From Bacterioplanoides pacificum (GTDB lineage Bacteria; Pseudomonadota; Gammaproteobacteria; Pseudomonadales; Oceanobacteraceae): 64,000 nt of DNA. The stretch's first letter is position 1. Each line of letters begins with the position of its first letter. A program made the translations under genes and the position numbers. The notes beneath the pieces are model-generated. The model was not told the DNA's origin. It saw only the letters and a list, made by a program, of their open reading frames with translations, and ran no database searches. Where the stretch lies: assembly GCF_042648445.1 (NCBI RefSeq), contig NZ_JBHRYB010000015.1, positions 62,001 to 126,000 of the forward strand, written 5' to 3'. Shown piece by piece: positions 36,438 through 44,965 of the stretch.

Positions 36438-37475
36438 ATGACAGATAAAATCAGGGTGCTGATTGTTGATGATTCGGCACTGATTCGTAACATGCTGGCC
36501 GATGTTTTTTCAGCCAGCGATGAAATTGAAGTTGTGGGGATGGCGGCTGATCCGTATATAGCCCGCGACAAAATCAAACGTCTCAATCCGGATGTACTGA
36601 CGCTGGATGTTGAGATGCCTCGTATGAACGGTCTGCAGTTTTTACTGAATCTGATGCGCTTGCGTCCTATGCCAGTGGTGATGGTATCAACACTGACGGA
36701 AAGTGGTGCGCCGGAAACCCTTGAGGCACTGGAAATCGGTGCCGTGGACTTTCTGGAAAAGCCCAGGGCGCGGAGTGAAGAAGAGTTTTCGCAGTTTGCT
36801 GCAAACCTGAAAGAAAAAGTTCTGATGGCGGCCCGTGCCCGGGTCAGACCGTACACCGGCAATACTATCCCCCGGGTGCGTCAGACTTCCGCAGCCGAGT
36901 ACCACAAACTGATTTGTATCGGCGCCTCGACCGGTGGCACCGAAGCCATCCGTGAAGTATTAAATGAAGTCCCTGCCAACTGTCCGCCGATTGTGATCAC
37001 CCAGCATATTCCGGAAGTGTTCAGTGCCTCGTTTGCGATGCGGCTGGACGCAGCATTGCCGATGGAAGTGCTGGAAGCCCGGGATGGCCTGGAAGTGTGT
37101 GCCGGCCGGGTCATCATCGCCAAAGGCAATCGCCACCTGACCTTCCGGCGAGAGCAGCACCGCATTGTTTGTCAGCTGAGCGACGCTGAACGGGTGAATC
37201 GTCATAAGCCGTCGGTTGACGTCATGTTCGATGCCTTTGCGGATGTTGTCTCAGCTAAGAAAATAGTTGCAGTTATGCTGACTGGAATGGGACGGGATGG
37301 TGCAGAGGCCATGAAACGGATGCATGATAGCGGAGCGCTGACGATTGCTCAGGATGAAGCAACCAGCGTGGTCTGGGGAATGCCCGGAGCTGCCAGTGAG
37401 GCTGGTGCAGTCGATCACCTGATTGCACTGCCGAAAATTGCTGGCCGGATGCTCGAAGCCGCGCAACAAGCATGA
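36438..37475 (+). CDS. cheB: Chemotaxis methylesterase CheB (second system)
   Basis: 345 aa. Receiver domain with phosphoacceptor Asp in VLTLDVEMPRMNG (about 55), then a linker and the methylesterase domain with catalytic Ser in CIGASTGGTEAI (about 161), His in ITQHIPEVFS and Asp in MLTGMGRDGAEAM. Demethylates or deamidates receptors when phosphorylated by CheA. It ends the che part of the module, 58 bases before the HsbA-like gene. A different paralogue from cheB at 55817. Confidence 0.96.
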   Translation: MTDKIRVLIVDDSALIRNMLADVFSASDEIEVVGMAADPYIARDKIKRLNPDVLTLDVEMPRMNGLQFLLNLMRLRPMPVVMVSTLTESGAPETLEALEIGAVDFLEKPRARSEEEFSQFAANLKEKVLMAARARVRPYTGNTIPRVRQTSAAEYHKLICIGASTGGTEAIREVLNEVPANCPPIVITQHIPEVFSASFAMRLDAALPMEVLEARDGLEVCAGRVIIAKGNRHLTFRREQHRIVCQLSDAERVNRHKPSVDVMFDAFADVVSAKKIVAVMLTGMGRDGAEAMKRMHDSGALTIAQDEATSVVWGMPGAASEAGAVDHLIALPKIAGRMLEAAQQA

Positions 37476-37533
37476 CAATCGCCAGCTTTGTGCTAAAAAT
37501 AAAAGGAACAAAAATATTTGCTGGAGGTAACCG

Positions 37534-37839
37534 ATGACGGTTCAGGCTTCTCTCGCAGGGAATGGGCGCGAACTGACTATTAAAATTGATGGTCGCTTTG
37601 ATTTCAGTGCACATCAGGAATTTCGTGATGCTTATGAGGGGGTGTCTTCACAGGTGAACTGCTACACCGTGGATATGGGTGGCACGTCTTATCTCGATAG
37701 CTCTGCGCTGGGGATGTTACTGCTGCTGCGTGATCACGCGGGCGGTGACAGTGCGGATGTGACCATCGTTAACTGCAATCAGGATGTTAGGAAAATACTG
37801 ACGATTTCCAATTTCGAACAGTTGTTTAAAATCCAGTAG
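37534..37839 (+). CDS. hsbA: STAS anti-sigma factor antagonist, HsbA-like
   Basis: 101 aa single STAS domain (SpoIIAA/RsbV class). Phosphorylatable Ser in GGTSYLDSSALGMLLLLRD (about residues 50-68). SD GGAGG lies 5-6 bases before the ATG; the region before it is A-rich. It is followed immediately by a REC-PP2C-kinase protein and an Hpt protein, the same three-gene order as HsbA-HsbR-HptB in P. aeruginosa, where HsbA exchanges partners between FlgM and a diguanylate cyclase according to phosphorylation. The homology call rests on domain order; the function here is inferred. Confidence 0.8.
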   Translation: MTVQASLAGNGRELTIKIDGRFDFSAHQEFRDAYEGVSSQVNCYTVDMGGTSYLDSSALGMLLLLRDHAGGDSADVTIVNCNQDVRKILTISNFEQLFKIQ

Positions 37840-37854
37840 CCGGAATACAGGTGT

Positions 37855-39558
37855 ATGGATGCCATCAGAATACTGATCGCCGATGATAATCAGATAGATC
37901 GTATGGTGCTGTCTCGCATCGTTCGCAACCAGGGACATGAAGTGTATGAGGTTGCTAACGGTGTTGAAGCAATTGAGGGCTACAGCAGCTTTCGTCCGGA
38001 TCTGATCCTGATGGATGTCATGATGCCGGAAATGAATGGCAAGGAGGCAACCCGCCATATTAAAGCCAATGCCGGTGAAGATTTTGTCCCGATTATTTTT
38101 CTTACCTCATTAACCGATGCTCAAAGCCTGGCCGACTGTCTTGGCAGCGGTGGCGATGACTTTCTCAGTAAACCGTATAACCCCACCATTCTTCAGGCTA
38201 AGATCAGCTCTTTTTCGCGCATGCGCCAGATGCATCAGACGCTGCAGCATCAGCGCGATATGATAGCCAGTAATAATGAACACCTGATGCATGAACAGCA
38301 GGTTGCCAAAGCGGTGTTCGACAACGTAGCGCACGATGGTTGTCTGTCGGCTGATAATATTCGTTATATGTTGTCACCTTTGTCGGTTTTTAACGGTGAT
38401 GTATTGCTGGCTGCCAAAAAACCCGCTGGTGGAATGCATGTATTGCTGGGGGATTTTACCGGGCATGGTTTGCCGGCGGCGATCGGGGCTATGCCTCTGG
38501 CAGAAATTTTTTATGGCATGACAGCCAAGGGTTTTGCCATCCGTGAAATTCTGCGCGAAATTAACCTGAAGTTAAAAGGCATATTGCCGGTGGGTTTTTT
38601 TTGTTGTGCAGTCGTGGTGGATCTGAATATTGAACGTAAAAATGCCAGTGTCTGGATGGGCGGTGTGCCGGACTGTTATTTGTTACGTAATAACGGCAAA
38701 GTGGAAACACTGACATCACGCTATTTGCCTCTCGGGGTGCTCAGTAATGAACAATTTAATGACGATCTGACGGAATTCCCGATGGCCGAGGGAGACCGGT
38801 TATTTTTGTGGTCGGATGGAATTCTTGAAGCTCGTAACCAGAACGGTGAAATGTTCGGTGAACAGCGGCTGCGTCATATTTTTGATCATGCCCATGCCGA
38901 GCTGGACGTATTTGAACAGATTCAGCAACAGCTGGCGCAATTTACCGCCGGTAGTGAACGTGACGACGATACGACATTGATTGAAGTCCGGATGCTGCAG
39001 GACAGTATCCGTACCGATCTGGACATGCATCTGGACTCCGGCCCGTTATCCGGGCCCATTGATTGGGAAATGGAATACCGCTTAGGCCCGGATACCCTGA
39101 AAAACTTCAATCCACTACCACTGATGATTCATATTATGATGGAAGTTCCGGGTCTGCGGGCGATGGGGGGGCAGTTGTATACCGTGATGGCTGAACTGTT
39201 CTCCAACTCCTTTGAGCACGGTGTTTTAGGGCTGGACTCGTCTCTGAAAAACAGCGCGGATGGTTTTGTGCAGTATTATCGGGAGCGCGAAAAACAACTG
39301 CAGGCGTTACAGCAGGGCCATATCCATATTACGCTCAGTCACCAGGGAGATGGCCGTTCCGGTGCTCTGACAATTCGCATTGAAGACAGCGGTACAGGAT
39401 TTGATTATGGCGGTATTCAGGGGCAGAAAAACCCGTATTCCGGACGTGGGATTCCGTTGATCAGTCAGGTGTGTGAATCGTTGAATTATCTTGGCAAAGG
39501 CAATATTGTGGAAGCCGTGATACGCTGGCCAGTCAGCCCTGATAAGAGGACCCATTGA
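37855..39558 (+). CDS. hsbR: Response regulator with PP2C phosphatase and RsbW-like kinase domains, HsbR-like
   Basis: 567 aa. Receiver domain with D10-D11 and phosphoacceptor D54 in LILMDVMMPEMNG, then a coiled coil (about 120-150). A SpoIIE/PP2C phosphatase domain follows (about 170-385) with LLGDFTGHGLPAAIGAM and a final RDDDTTLIEVRM metal site. The C-terminal 150 residues form an RsbW-like HATPase (N-box AELFSNSFEHGVLG, then IEDSGTGFDYGG). It should both phosphorylate and dephosphorylate the STAS protein encoded just upstream, its receiver setting the balance. Starts 15 bases after hsbA and overlaps hptB. Known model: HsbR of P. aeruginosa. Confidence 0.88.
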   Translation: MDAIRILIADDNQIDRMVLSRIVRNQGHEVYEVANGVEAIEGYSSFRPDLILMDVMMPEMNGKEATRHIKANAGEDFVPIIFLTSLTDAQSLADCLGSGGDDFLSKPYNPTILQAKISSFSRMRQMHQTLQHQRDMIASNNEHLMHEQQVAKAVFDNVAHDGCLSADNIRYMLSPLSVFNGDVLLAAKKPAGGMHVLLGDFTGHGLPAAIGAMPLAEIFYGMTAKGFAIREILREINLKLKGILPVGFFCCAVVVDLNIERKNASVWMGGVPDCYLLRNNGKVETLTSRYLPLGVLSNEQFNDDLTEFPMAEGDRLFLWSDGILEARNQNGEMFGEQRLRHIFDHAHAELDVFEQIQQQLAQFTAGSERDDDTTLIEVRMLQDSIRTDLDMHLDSGPLSGPIDWEMEYRLGPDTLKNFNPLPLMIHIMMEVPGLRAMGGQLYTVMAELFSNSFEHGVLGLDSSLKNSADGFVQYYREREKQLQALQQGHIHITLSHQGDGRSGALTIRIEDSGTGFDYGGIQGQKNPYSGRGIPLISQVCESLNYLGKGNIVEAVIRWPVSPDKRTH

Positions 39559-39908
39559 TGGAATCTGCAGCAGATCATTTTGATCTCGAATCCTTCGAAA
39601 TGCTGAAAGATGTTATGGAAGATGAATTTGATGACCTGATCCAGGTCTATATCGAAGATTCCGACCGACGTTTACCGCAGTTACAACAAGCGTTAACAGC
39701 CGCTGATGCTGCTGAGTTGCGGGAATTAGCGCATAGCTTTAAAGGTGCCAGCAGTAATATCAGTGCAGTGACGTTAACGGAACTTTGCCGGCAACTGGAG
39801 CAGGCTGGCCGTGACGAGCAGCTGGATGGGCTGGAGCAAACGCTGGATCAGATAGTCGGTGAATACCGCTGGGTTAAAAACTTCCTGCAATCTCAATTAT
39901 CCCTCTGA
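39558..39908 (+). CDS. hptB: Stand-alone histidine phosphotransfer protein, HptB-like
   Basis: 116 aa from ATG 39558, sharing bases with the HsbR stop (TGATG) and preceded by SD AGAGGA. Hpt helices with phospho-His59 in RELAHSFKGASSNISA. In P. aeruginosa HptB receives phosphate from hybrid kinases and passes it to HsbR; the same gene order supports that role. No hybrid kinase is in the window, so its donor lies elsewhere; the adjacent CheA is an untested alternative. Confidence 0.85.
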   Translation: MESAADHFDLESFEMLKDVMEDEFDDLIQVYIEDSDRRLPQLQQALTAADAAELRELAHSFKGASSNISAVTLTELCRQLEQAGRDEQLDGLEQTLDQIVGEYRWVKNFLQSQLSL

Positions 39909-39911
39909 AAC

Positions 39912-39927
39912 TGGCCCGACTGTTGCT
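39912..39927 (+). promoter_or_regulatory. Sigma-54 promoter for fliK
   Basis: TGGCCCGACTGTTGCT: GG at 39913-39914, GC at 39925-39926, TTGCT perfect, -24 element one base off TGGCACG. It begins directly after the hptB stop, 40 bases before the fliK ATG, so fliK is separable from the sensory module. Confidence 0.75.
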
Positions 39928-39966
39928 GATTACTCTTCAGGTCATTTTATATTAATGGAGAGCGGC

Positions 39967-41208
39967 ATGAACCCGACCGATGTCAGTCAGGGCTTATTCA
40001 GTCTGTTACCTTCTTTTTCTACGTTACAAACTCCTCTGTCTGCCGCTGGTGACGCGGCTGACAGTGATTTTTCGTCGTTGCTGGATGGTCTGACAACGGC
40101 GTTAACAGCCAGTGACCAAACGGTCGAATCTTTGCCGCCGGAAGGACAACCGTTGCCGCAACAAACGGCGATCGATTTCACGGCATTACAGCCAGCTGGT
40201 TTGTTAGCCGGGATCCGTGAAGCAACCAGTGCGAGCAAACGTCTGGCGGCTGAACTTCCTGGCATGGAAGCGATTCCCGAATCTCAGCAAGCGGATGATG
40301 GCGCGACTGTGTTAACTCTGTCCGGGGCTGCTGTCCCGGTGGGCGCTGCTGTCAGACCGCTGACATCAGCCGCTACTACTCAGTCACCGGCAGTTGCAAC
40401 CGCTGACAAGGCTGCGTTAGTGAAAGGTGTGGTACCGGGCGTGGTACCAGGCGCCGGGAAAGCACTGGCGGACGGCGTGGCCGGGGATGAGACTGCGGCA
40501 GAAGCTGAACTCCTGAACGAAGGTGCTGATGCGGATGCACAGGGTCGACAGGTAACCCGGATTAAAGCTGACAACCAAAGTGTGAATGAGCCGCTCAGAA
40601 CGGCAACGCCGTCTCCGGCAGCAATGACAGATACGCAGCCAGCGGTCGTGTCAGTGGCTGTTCAGCCTCCTGCTGCCCAGACAGAAGCAACGGTGCTGGG
40701 GGATTCGGTATTGGTAACGGAAGCGGAAGCCGAACAACTTGAGCAGCAACAACAGTTAACAGACAACAAAGAGCGGCTGGAGTTTGGCCGTGACAAAGAG
40801 CGCTGGGCACCTGCGATGGGCAGCCGTATTCTGACGATGGTGGCAGACAATGTGCAGCAGGCAGAAATACATCTGGATCCGCCGGAGTTAGGATCGCTGG
40901 AGATTAAGCTGCAGGTGAACCAGGATCAGGCCAGTGTTCAGGTACAAGCGCAGAATCCACAAGTGCGCGATGTTCTTGAAGCCAATGCTCAGCGCCTGCG
41001 CGAAGCGCTGGCTGAGCAAGGACTGGAGTTAGCCGGCTTTGACGTCAGTCAGCAGCAGACTAACCAGGAGGGTCAGTCACAGGGGGATGGTCAGGGAACT
41101 GACGATAACCCGGCGGCGGAAGCCGCGGTGCTGGCTGCCGGTGAATCGGCCGGTGAAACTGTCAGTCCGGCTCAGGAATCCCGGTCGTTATTGGATGCCT
41201 ATGCCTGA
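39967..41208 (+). CDS. fliK: Flagellar hook-length control protein FliK
   Basis: Molecular ruler that stops hook growth and switches export specificity via FlhB. ATG 39967 gives 413 aa; GGAGA lies 5 bases upstream, while ATG 39955 and earlier starts are less likely. The N-terminal 280 residues are low complexity (Ala, Thr, Glu, Pro-rich), as in all FliK. The C-terminal Flg_hook domain (about 290-370) contains EIHLDPPELGSLEIKLQVNQ and LREALAEQGLELAGFDV. Length is variable in the family. Followed by a hairpin and then fliL under its own sigma-54 promoter. Confidence 0.92.
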   Translation: MNPTDVSQGLFSLLPSFSTLQTPLSAAGDAADSDFSSLLDGLTTALTASDQTVESLPPEGQPLPQQTAIDFTALQPAGLLAGIREATSASKRLAAELPGMEAIPESQQADDGATVLTLSGAAVPVGAAVRPLTSAATTQSPAVATADKAALVKGVVPGVVPGAGKALADGVAGDETAAEAELLNEGADADAQGRQVTRIKADNQSVNEPLRTATPSPAAMTDTQPAVVSVAVQPPAAQTEATVLGDSVLVTEAEAEQLEQQQQLTDNKERLEFGRDKERWAPAMGSRILTMVADNVQQAEIHLDPPELGSLEIKLQVNQDQASVQVQAQNPQVRDVLEANAQRLREALAEQGLELAGFDVSQQQTNQEGQSQGDGQGTDDNPAAEAAVLAAGESAGETVSPAQESRSLLDAYA

Positions 41209-41251
41209 GCGGTCGGGTTAGCGGCTGTATATCCGTTCGTACTGACCCCGC

Positions 41252-41273
41252 AGAGCCACTGTCCGGTGGCTCT
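41252..41273 (+). terminator. Hairpin after fliK
   Basis: AGAGCCAC (41252-41259) and GTGGCTCT (41266-41273) form an 8-bp stem with a 6-base loop. No T-run follows, so termination is uncertain; it may protect the fliK 3' end. Confidence 0.45.
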
Positions 41274-41377
41274 CAAATATTCATAAAATTCCTCTGACTC
41301 CCCAGCGCTTATTGCAGAATCTTCTAAACTAAATGCAACGAAATCCGCGGCTTTGTCGTTTTTTTGACGAAAAACGC

Positions 41378-41393
41378 TGGCACGGCTATTGCT
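41378..41393 (+). promoter_or_regulatory. Sigma-54 promoter for the fliL operon
   Basis: TGGCACGGCTATTGCT is a perfect match to TGGCACG-N4-TTGCW, with GG at 41379-41380 and GC at 41391-41392. The fliL ATG is 29 bases downstream. The best promoter match in the window. Confidence 0.9.
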
Positions 41394-41422
41394 AATTTGA
41401 CGTAAGACGGGAGAAAAGTGTC

Positions 41423-41956
41423 ATGGCTGCAGAGCAGGACTTAAAACTGGATGGTGCAACCGAAGAAGCCGGTGGCGCTGGCGGAGGCAAAAAAAAGCTG
41501 ATTCTGATCATCGTTGGTGTGTTATTGCTGGTTGCCATCGCTGTTGGCGCTACCTGGTTTTTTCTCAGCGCTGGTGATGCCGACAGTGAGACCAGCGAAA
41601 CCGTTGCCGAAGAATCTGTGGCCGAAGAACCGGAAGGTCCGGCGCAATACGTAGTGCTTAAACCGGAATTTGTTGTGAGTTTTCAGGTGGGGCCAAGGCA
41701 ACGTTTTCTGCAGGTCAGCATCGAAGTGATGACCCGCAAACAGGAAATAGTTGATGCCCTGACATTGCATGAGCCGATGATTCGCAATGATGTTATCCGC
41801 ATTATCGGTGAGCAGGAATTTGATCAGTTACGCACGGCAGAAGGTCGTGTGGCACTGCAGAAGAAACTGCAGCAGCATCTGGACGGTGCAATGCAGCGGG
41901 AAGCCGGCAGCGAAGGTGTTGAAGCCGTGTTATTTACTAACTTTGTAATGCAGTAG
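41423..41956 (+). CDS. fliL: Flagellar basal body-associated protein FliL
   Basis: Inner-membrane protein that supports stator function. 177 aa: short cytoplasmic N-terminus, one membrane segment (about 25-47, LILIIVGVLLLVAIAVGATW), an acidic linker, and the periplasmic FliL domain (about 75-177, YVVLKPEFVVSFQVGPRQRF). Normal length. SD GGGAGAAA precedes the ATG. First gene after a perfect sigma-54 promoter. Confidence 0.95.
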   Translation: MAAEQDLKLDGATEEAGGAGGGKKKLILIIVGVLLLVAIAVGATWFFLSAGDADSETSETVAEESVAEEPEGPAQYVVLKPEFVVSFQVGPRQRFLQVSIEVMTRKQEIVDALTLHEPMIRNDVIRIIGEQEFDQLRTAEGRVALQKKLQQHLDGAMQREAGSEGVEAVLFTNFVMQ

Positions 41957-41966
41957 GAATTGATGC

Positions 41967-42935
41967 GTGCAAGATTTACTGTCGCAGGATGAAATTGATG
42001 CGCTTCTTCACGGGGTCGATGATGGTGATATCGAACCGGAAGAGGATATTGATGAAGCGGGTGTCAAATCGTATGACCTGACCAGCAACGACCGCATTGT
42101 GCGTGGCCGTATGCCAACGCTGGAAATGATCAACGAACGATTTGCCCGCTATACCCGTATCAGTATGTTTAATTTTTTGCGACGCAGTGCCGACGTGGCA
42201 TCCGGTGGGGTTCAGATTATGAAGTTTGGTGAATACGTACATACCCTGTACGTACCAACCAGTCTGAATCTGGTGAAAATGCGCCCGCTGCGAGGCACAG
42301 CTTTATTTATCATGGATGCCAAACTGGTTTTTAAACTGGTGGATAACTTTTTTGGCGGTGATGGTCGTCACGCCAAAATTGAAGGCCGTGAATTTACTCC
42401 TACCGAAGTACGTGTGGTACAGCTGGTACTGAGCCAGATATTTAACGACATGATAGAAGCCTGGCAACCGGTATTGCCGGTGGAGTTTGAATACGTCGGC
42501 TCAGAAGTGAATCCGGCGATGGCGAATATTGTCAGCCCCAGCGAAGTGGTGGTGGTCAGTACGTTTCATATTGAACTCGACGGTGGCGGTGGGGATTTCC
42601 ACGTTACCATTCCTTATTCCATGATTGAGCCGATCCGGGAAGTACTGGATGCTGGTGTACAAAGTGATATTGATGATATTGATGAACGCTGGACCCAATC
42701 TTTGCGCGACGACATTATGGATGCGCGGGTGCCGGTGCATGGCACGTTAGTGGATCGTCAGATTACTTTACGCGAAGTGGCAGAGCTGCAGGCCGGCGAT
42801 ATTATCCCGGTCGATATGCCGGAAGAATTTGTATTAGAAGCGAATGGTATTCCTGTTTTTCGCGGAAAAATGGGGATATCAAATGAAAACCTGGCGGTAA
42901 AAATTATCGATCAGGTGAGTCACAGACGGCGTTGA
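41967..42935 (+). CDS. fliM: Flagellar motor switch protein FliM
   Basis: C-ring protein that binds phospho-CheY. 322 aa. The N-terminal CheY-binding segment is MQDLLSQDEIDALLHGVDDG (residues 1-20), the middle GGXG-containing CheC-like domain follows, and the SpoA domain closes (about 245-322). Start GTG at 41967, with TAGGAA upstream; an ATG four bases earlier is in another frame. 10 bases after fliL. Confidence 0.97.
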   Translation: MQDLLSQDEIDALLHGVDDGDIEPEEDIDEAGVKSYDLTSNDRIVRGRMPTLEMINERFARYTRISMFNFLRRSADVASGGVQIMKFGEYVHTLYVPTSLNLVKMRPLRGTALFIMDAKLVFKLVDNFFGGDGRHAKIEGREFTPTEVRVVQLVLSQIFNDMIEAWQPVLPVEFEYVGSEVNPAMANIVSPSEVVVVSTFHIELDGGGGDFHVTIPYSMIEPIREVLDAGVQSDIDDIDERWTQSLRDDIMDARVPVHGTLVDRQITLREVAELQAGDIIPVDMPEEFVLEANGIPVFRGKMGISNENLAVKIIDQVSHRRR

Positions 42936-42947
42936 TGGAGACAGTTT

Positions 42948-43520
42948 ATGAGTGATGAAAATAACCCGGACCAAACGCCCGAAGAACCGAATACCACACC
43001 GGCGTCCGATGCCGATGCGCTGGCGGACAGTGTTGCTGACGGTATGGAAGAGGCATCTGGTGATCAGGCGCTGGCAGATGAATGGGCCGCGGCGATGGAA
43101 GAATCCGGTGATGGCGATAATGCAGAAGATGACTGGGCGGCCGCGATGGCGGAAGCCGGTGAAGGCGGTGACGATGCCGAAGAAGCTGATGACGTTCAGA
43201 GAATGGCACTAGACCCGTTGCAGGATGACCGTTCTTTGCGGAAAGAAATTGACGCCGATGGTCCTGAACTGGATGTCATTCTGGATATCCCGGTGCGGAT
43301 TTCTATGGAGGTGGGGTCGACTCAGATTCCGATCCGCAACCTGCTGCAACTGAATCAGGGATCGGTGGTCGAGCTTGACCGGCTGGCCGGTGAACCACTG
43401 GATGTGATGGTTAACGGGACTCTGATCGCCCACGGTGAGGTGGTTATGGTCAATGATAAATTTGGTATCCGCCTGACGGATGTGGTGAGCCAGAGTGAAC
43501 GTATTCAGCGCCTGCGTTAA
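42948..43520 (+). CDS. fliN: Flagellar motor switch protein FliN, with long acidic N-terminus
   Basis: 190 aa. C-terminal SpoA domain (about 105-185, LDVILDIPVRISMEVGSTQI, ISMEVG and VVSQSERIQRLR) is typical FliN. The N-terminal 95 residues are acidic and contain two copies of a WAAAM motif (DEWAAAMEESGDGD and DDWAAAMAEAGEGGDDAEE, about 43-75). The extension is common in related gammaproteobacteria but its role is unclear. Overlaps fliO by 26 bases. Confidence 0.95.
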   Translation: MSDENNPDQTPEEPNTTPASDADALADSVADGMEEASGDQALADEWAAAMEESGDGDNAEDDWAAAMAEAGEGGDDAEEADDVQRMALDPLQDDRSLRKEIDADGPELDVILDIPVRISMEVGSTQIPIRNLLQLNQGSVVELDRLAGEPLDVMVNGTLIAHGEVVMVNDKFGIRLTDVVSQSERIQRLR

Positions 43521-43911
43521 AGCGGGCTTTTTTTTAATGCCGCTGGTGGTACGGGCGGCTGAAAGTGATCAGGCGAATACACTGGCCATTGACCCAATGG
43601 CCTCGGCAACCAAGGTGATTGTGTTTTTACTATTGATTGTTGGTCTGATTGTATTGCTGGCCTGGCTGGCGGGAAAAACCCGCGCATTTCAGGGGCATGC
43701 TGGCAGTGCTCAGCTTAAAACACTTGGCGTATTACCGCTGGGCATAAAAGAAAAAATTGCGGTGATACAGGTGGGGGATAAGCAATTAGTTGTTGGTATC
43801 ACACCGCAGCAGATTACCTGCCTGACCGAGCTGGAGACACCGCTGACGGAGGAAAACGATAACCACAAAATGGCTTTTTCTGAGCTGTTAAAAAAAGCGA
43901 TTCGCTCATGA
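43495..43911 (+). CDS. fliO: Flagellar biosynthetic protein FliO
   Basis: 138 aa with GTG start at 43495, giving a hydrophobic N-terminal segment (FFLMPLVVRA), which looks like a signal sequence, then a membrane segment about 40-62 (VIVFLLLIVGLIVLLAWLAG). The alternative ATG at 43537 would lose the first segment. FliO helps assembly of FliP. The cytoplasmic tail (about 65-138) contains LKTLGVLPLGIKEKIAVIQV. Overlaps fliN by 26 bases and fliP by 4 (ATGA). Confidence 0.88.
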   Translation: MNVFSACVKAGFFLMPLVVRAAESDQANTLAIDPMASATKVIVFLLLIVGLIVLLAWLAGKTRAFQGHAGSAQLKTLGVLPLGIKEKIAVIQVGDKQLVVGITPQQITCLTELETPLTEENDNHKMAFSELLKKAIRS

Positions 43912-44681
43912 ATAAATCGGTTGTTATCCGGCTTGTTGCTATCGTTCTTTTATGCCTGTCTGTACCGGCGTTTGCTGCCGAGGGTGAGCCTCAGAAATCG
44001 TATCTGGGAATTCCTGCCCTGATATACGAAGCCAATGATTCTGGCGGTGAATACAGCATAACCATTCAGGTGCTGGCAATCATGACGGTGCTGACGGTAT
44101 TGCCGTCGTTGCTGATCATGATGACTTCGTTTACCCGGATTATTGTGGTCATGGCGATTTTGCGTCAGGCACTGGGCTTACAACAAACGCCTTCTAACCA
44201 GATTCTGTTAGGACTGTCGTTATTTCTGACGCTGTTTATTATGATGCCGGTGTTCCGTATTATTAATGTTGATGCGGTTCAGCCCTATCTGGCCGAACAG
44301 ATCACTCCGCTGGAAGCGGCGGAACGGGCGGTGAAGCCTTTACATGAGTTTATGCTGGCACAAACCCGAGAAACAGATCTGAATCTGTTTATCCGTATCA
44401 GTGGTGAAAAGAACATCGCCAGCCCGGATGAAACACCAATTCATATTCTTATTCCGGCATTTATTACCAGCGAACTGAAAACCGCATTTCAGATTGGTTT
44501 CCTGATCTTTATTCCTTTCCTGATTATCGACCTGGTGGTCGCCAGTATTCTGATGGCGATGGGGATGATGATGCTGTCACCGATTATTATTTCACTGCCG
44601 TTTAAAATTATGTTGTTTGTGTTAATTGATGGCTGGGCGTTGATTATGGGAACGCTGGCCAACAGTTTCGGAACGGTTTAG
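43908..44681 (+). CDS. fliP: Flagellar export gate protein FliP
   Basis: 257 aa with a signal sequence (residues 1-22, ending VPAFAA). Three to four membrane segments and the motif TSFTRIIVVMAILRQALGLQ (about 75-94) with QTPSNQILLGLSLFLTLF. FliP, FliQ and FliR form the export gate. SD is inside the fliO end; ATGA overlap couples them. Confidence 0.97.
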   Translation: MNKSVVIRLVAIVLLCLSVPAFAAEGEPQKSYLGIPALIYEANDSGGEYSITIQVLAIMTVLTVLPSLLIMMTSFTRIIVVMAILRQALGLQQTPSNQILLGLSLFLTLFIMMPVFRIINVDAVQPYLAEQITPLEAAERAVKPLHEFMLAQTRETDLNLFIRISGEKNIASPDETPIHILIPAFITSELKTAFQIGFLIFIPFLIIDLVVASILMAMGMMMLSPIIISLPFKIMLFVLIDGWALIMGTLANSFGTV

Positions 44682-44689
44682 GAGGTCGT

Positions 44690-44959
44690 ATGACACCGGC
44701 AGAAATCGGTGATTTATTCACCCATGCTTTGTATATCGTCCTGGTGATTGTGGTTGCGATGATTGTTCCCAGTCTGATTATTGGTCTGGTTGTGAGTACG
44801 TTTCAGGCCGCCACTCAGATCAACGAACAAACGCTGAGTTTTCTGCCAAGGCTGGTTGTTACTTTGCTGGCGATTATGGCGTTCGGGCCCTGGGCGGTGA
44901 GCATGGTGCTGGATTTCACCCGTCAGATTTATATGAACATTCCTTTTATTATTGGCTGA
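44690..44959 (+). CDS. fliQ: Flagellar export gate protein FliQ
   Basis: 89 aa, two membrane segments (about 13-35 and 50-70), normal for the family. Motif VSTFQAATQINEQTLSFLPR (about 37-56). AGGAGG at 44681-44686 is an ideal SD, 3-4 bases before the ATG. Eight bases after fliP and six before fliR. Confidence 0.97.
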   Translation: MTPAEIGDLFTHALYIVLVIVVAMIVPSLIIGLVVSTFQAATQINEQTLSFLPRLVVTLLAIMAFGPWAVSMVLDFTRQIYMNIPFIIG

Positions 44960-44965
44960 CCCCGG

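Noticed and set aside
41963..41966. ATG at 41963 as the fliM start
   Set aside because: It is in another frame; the GTG at 41967 gives the conserved CheY-binding N-terminus.
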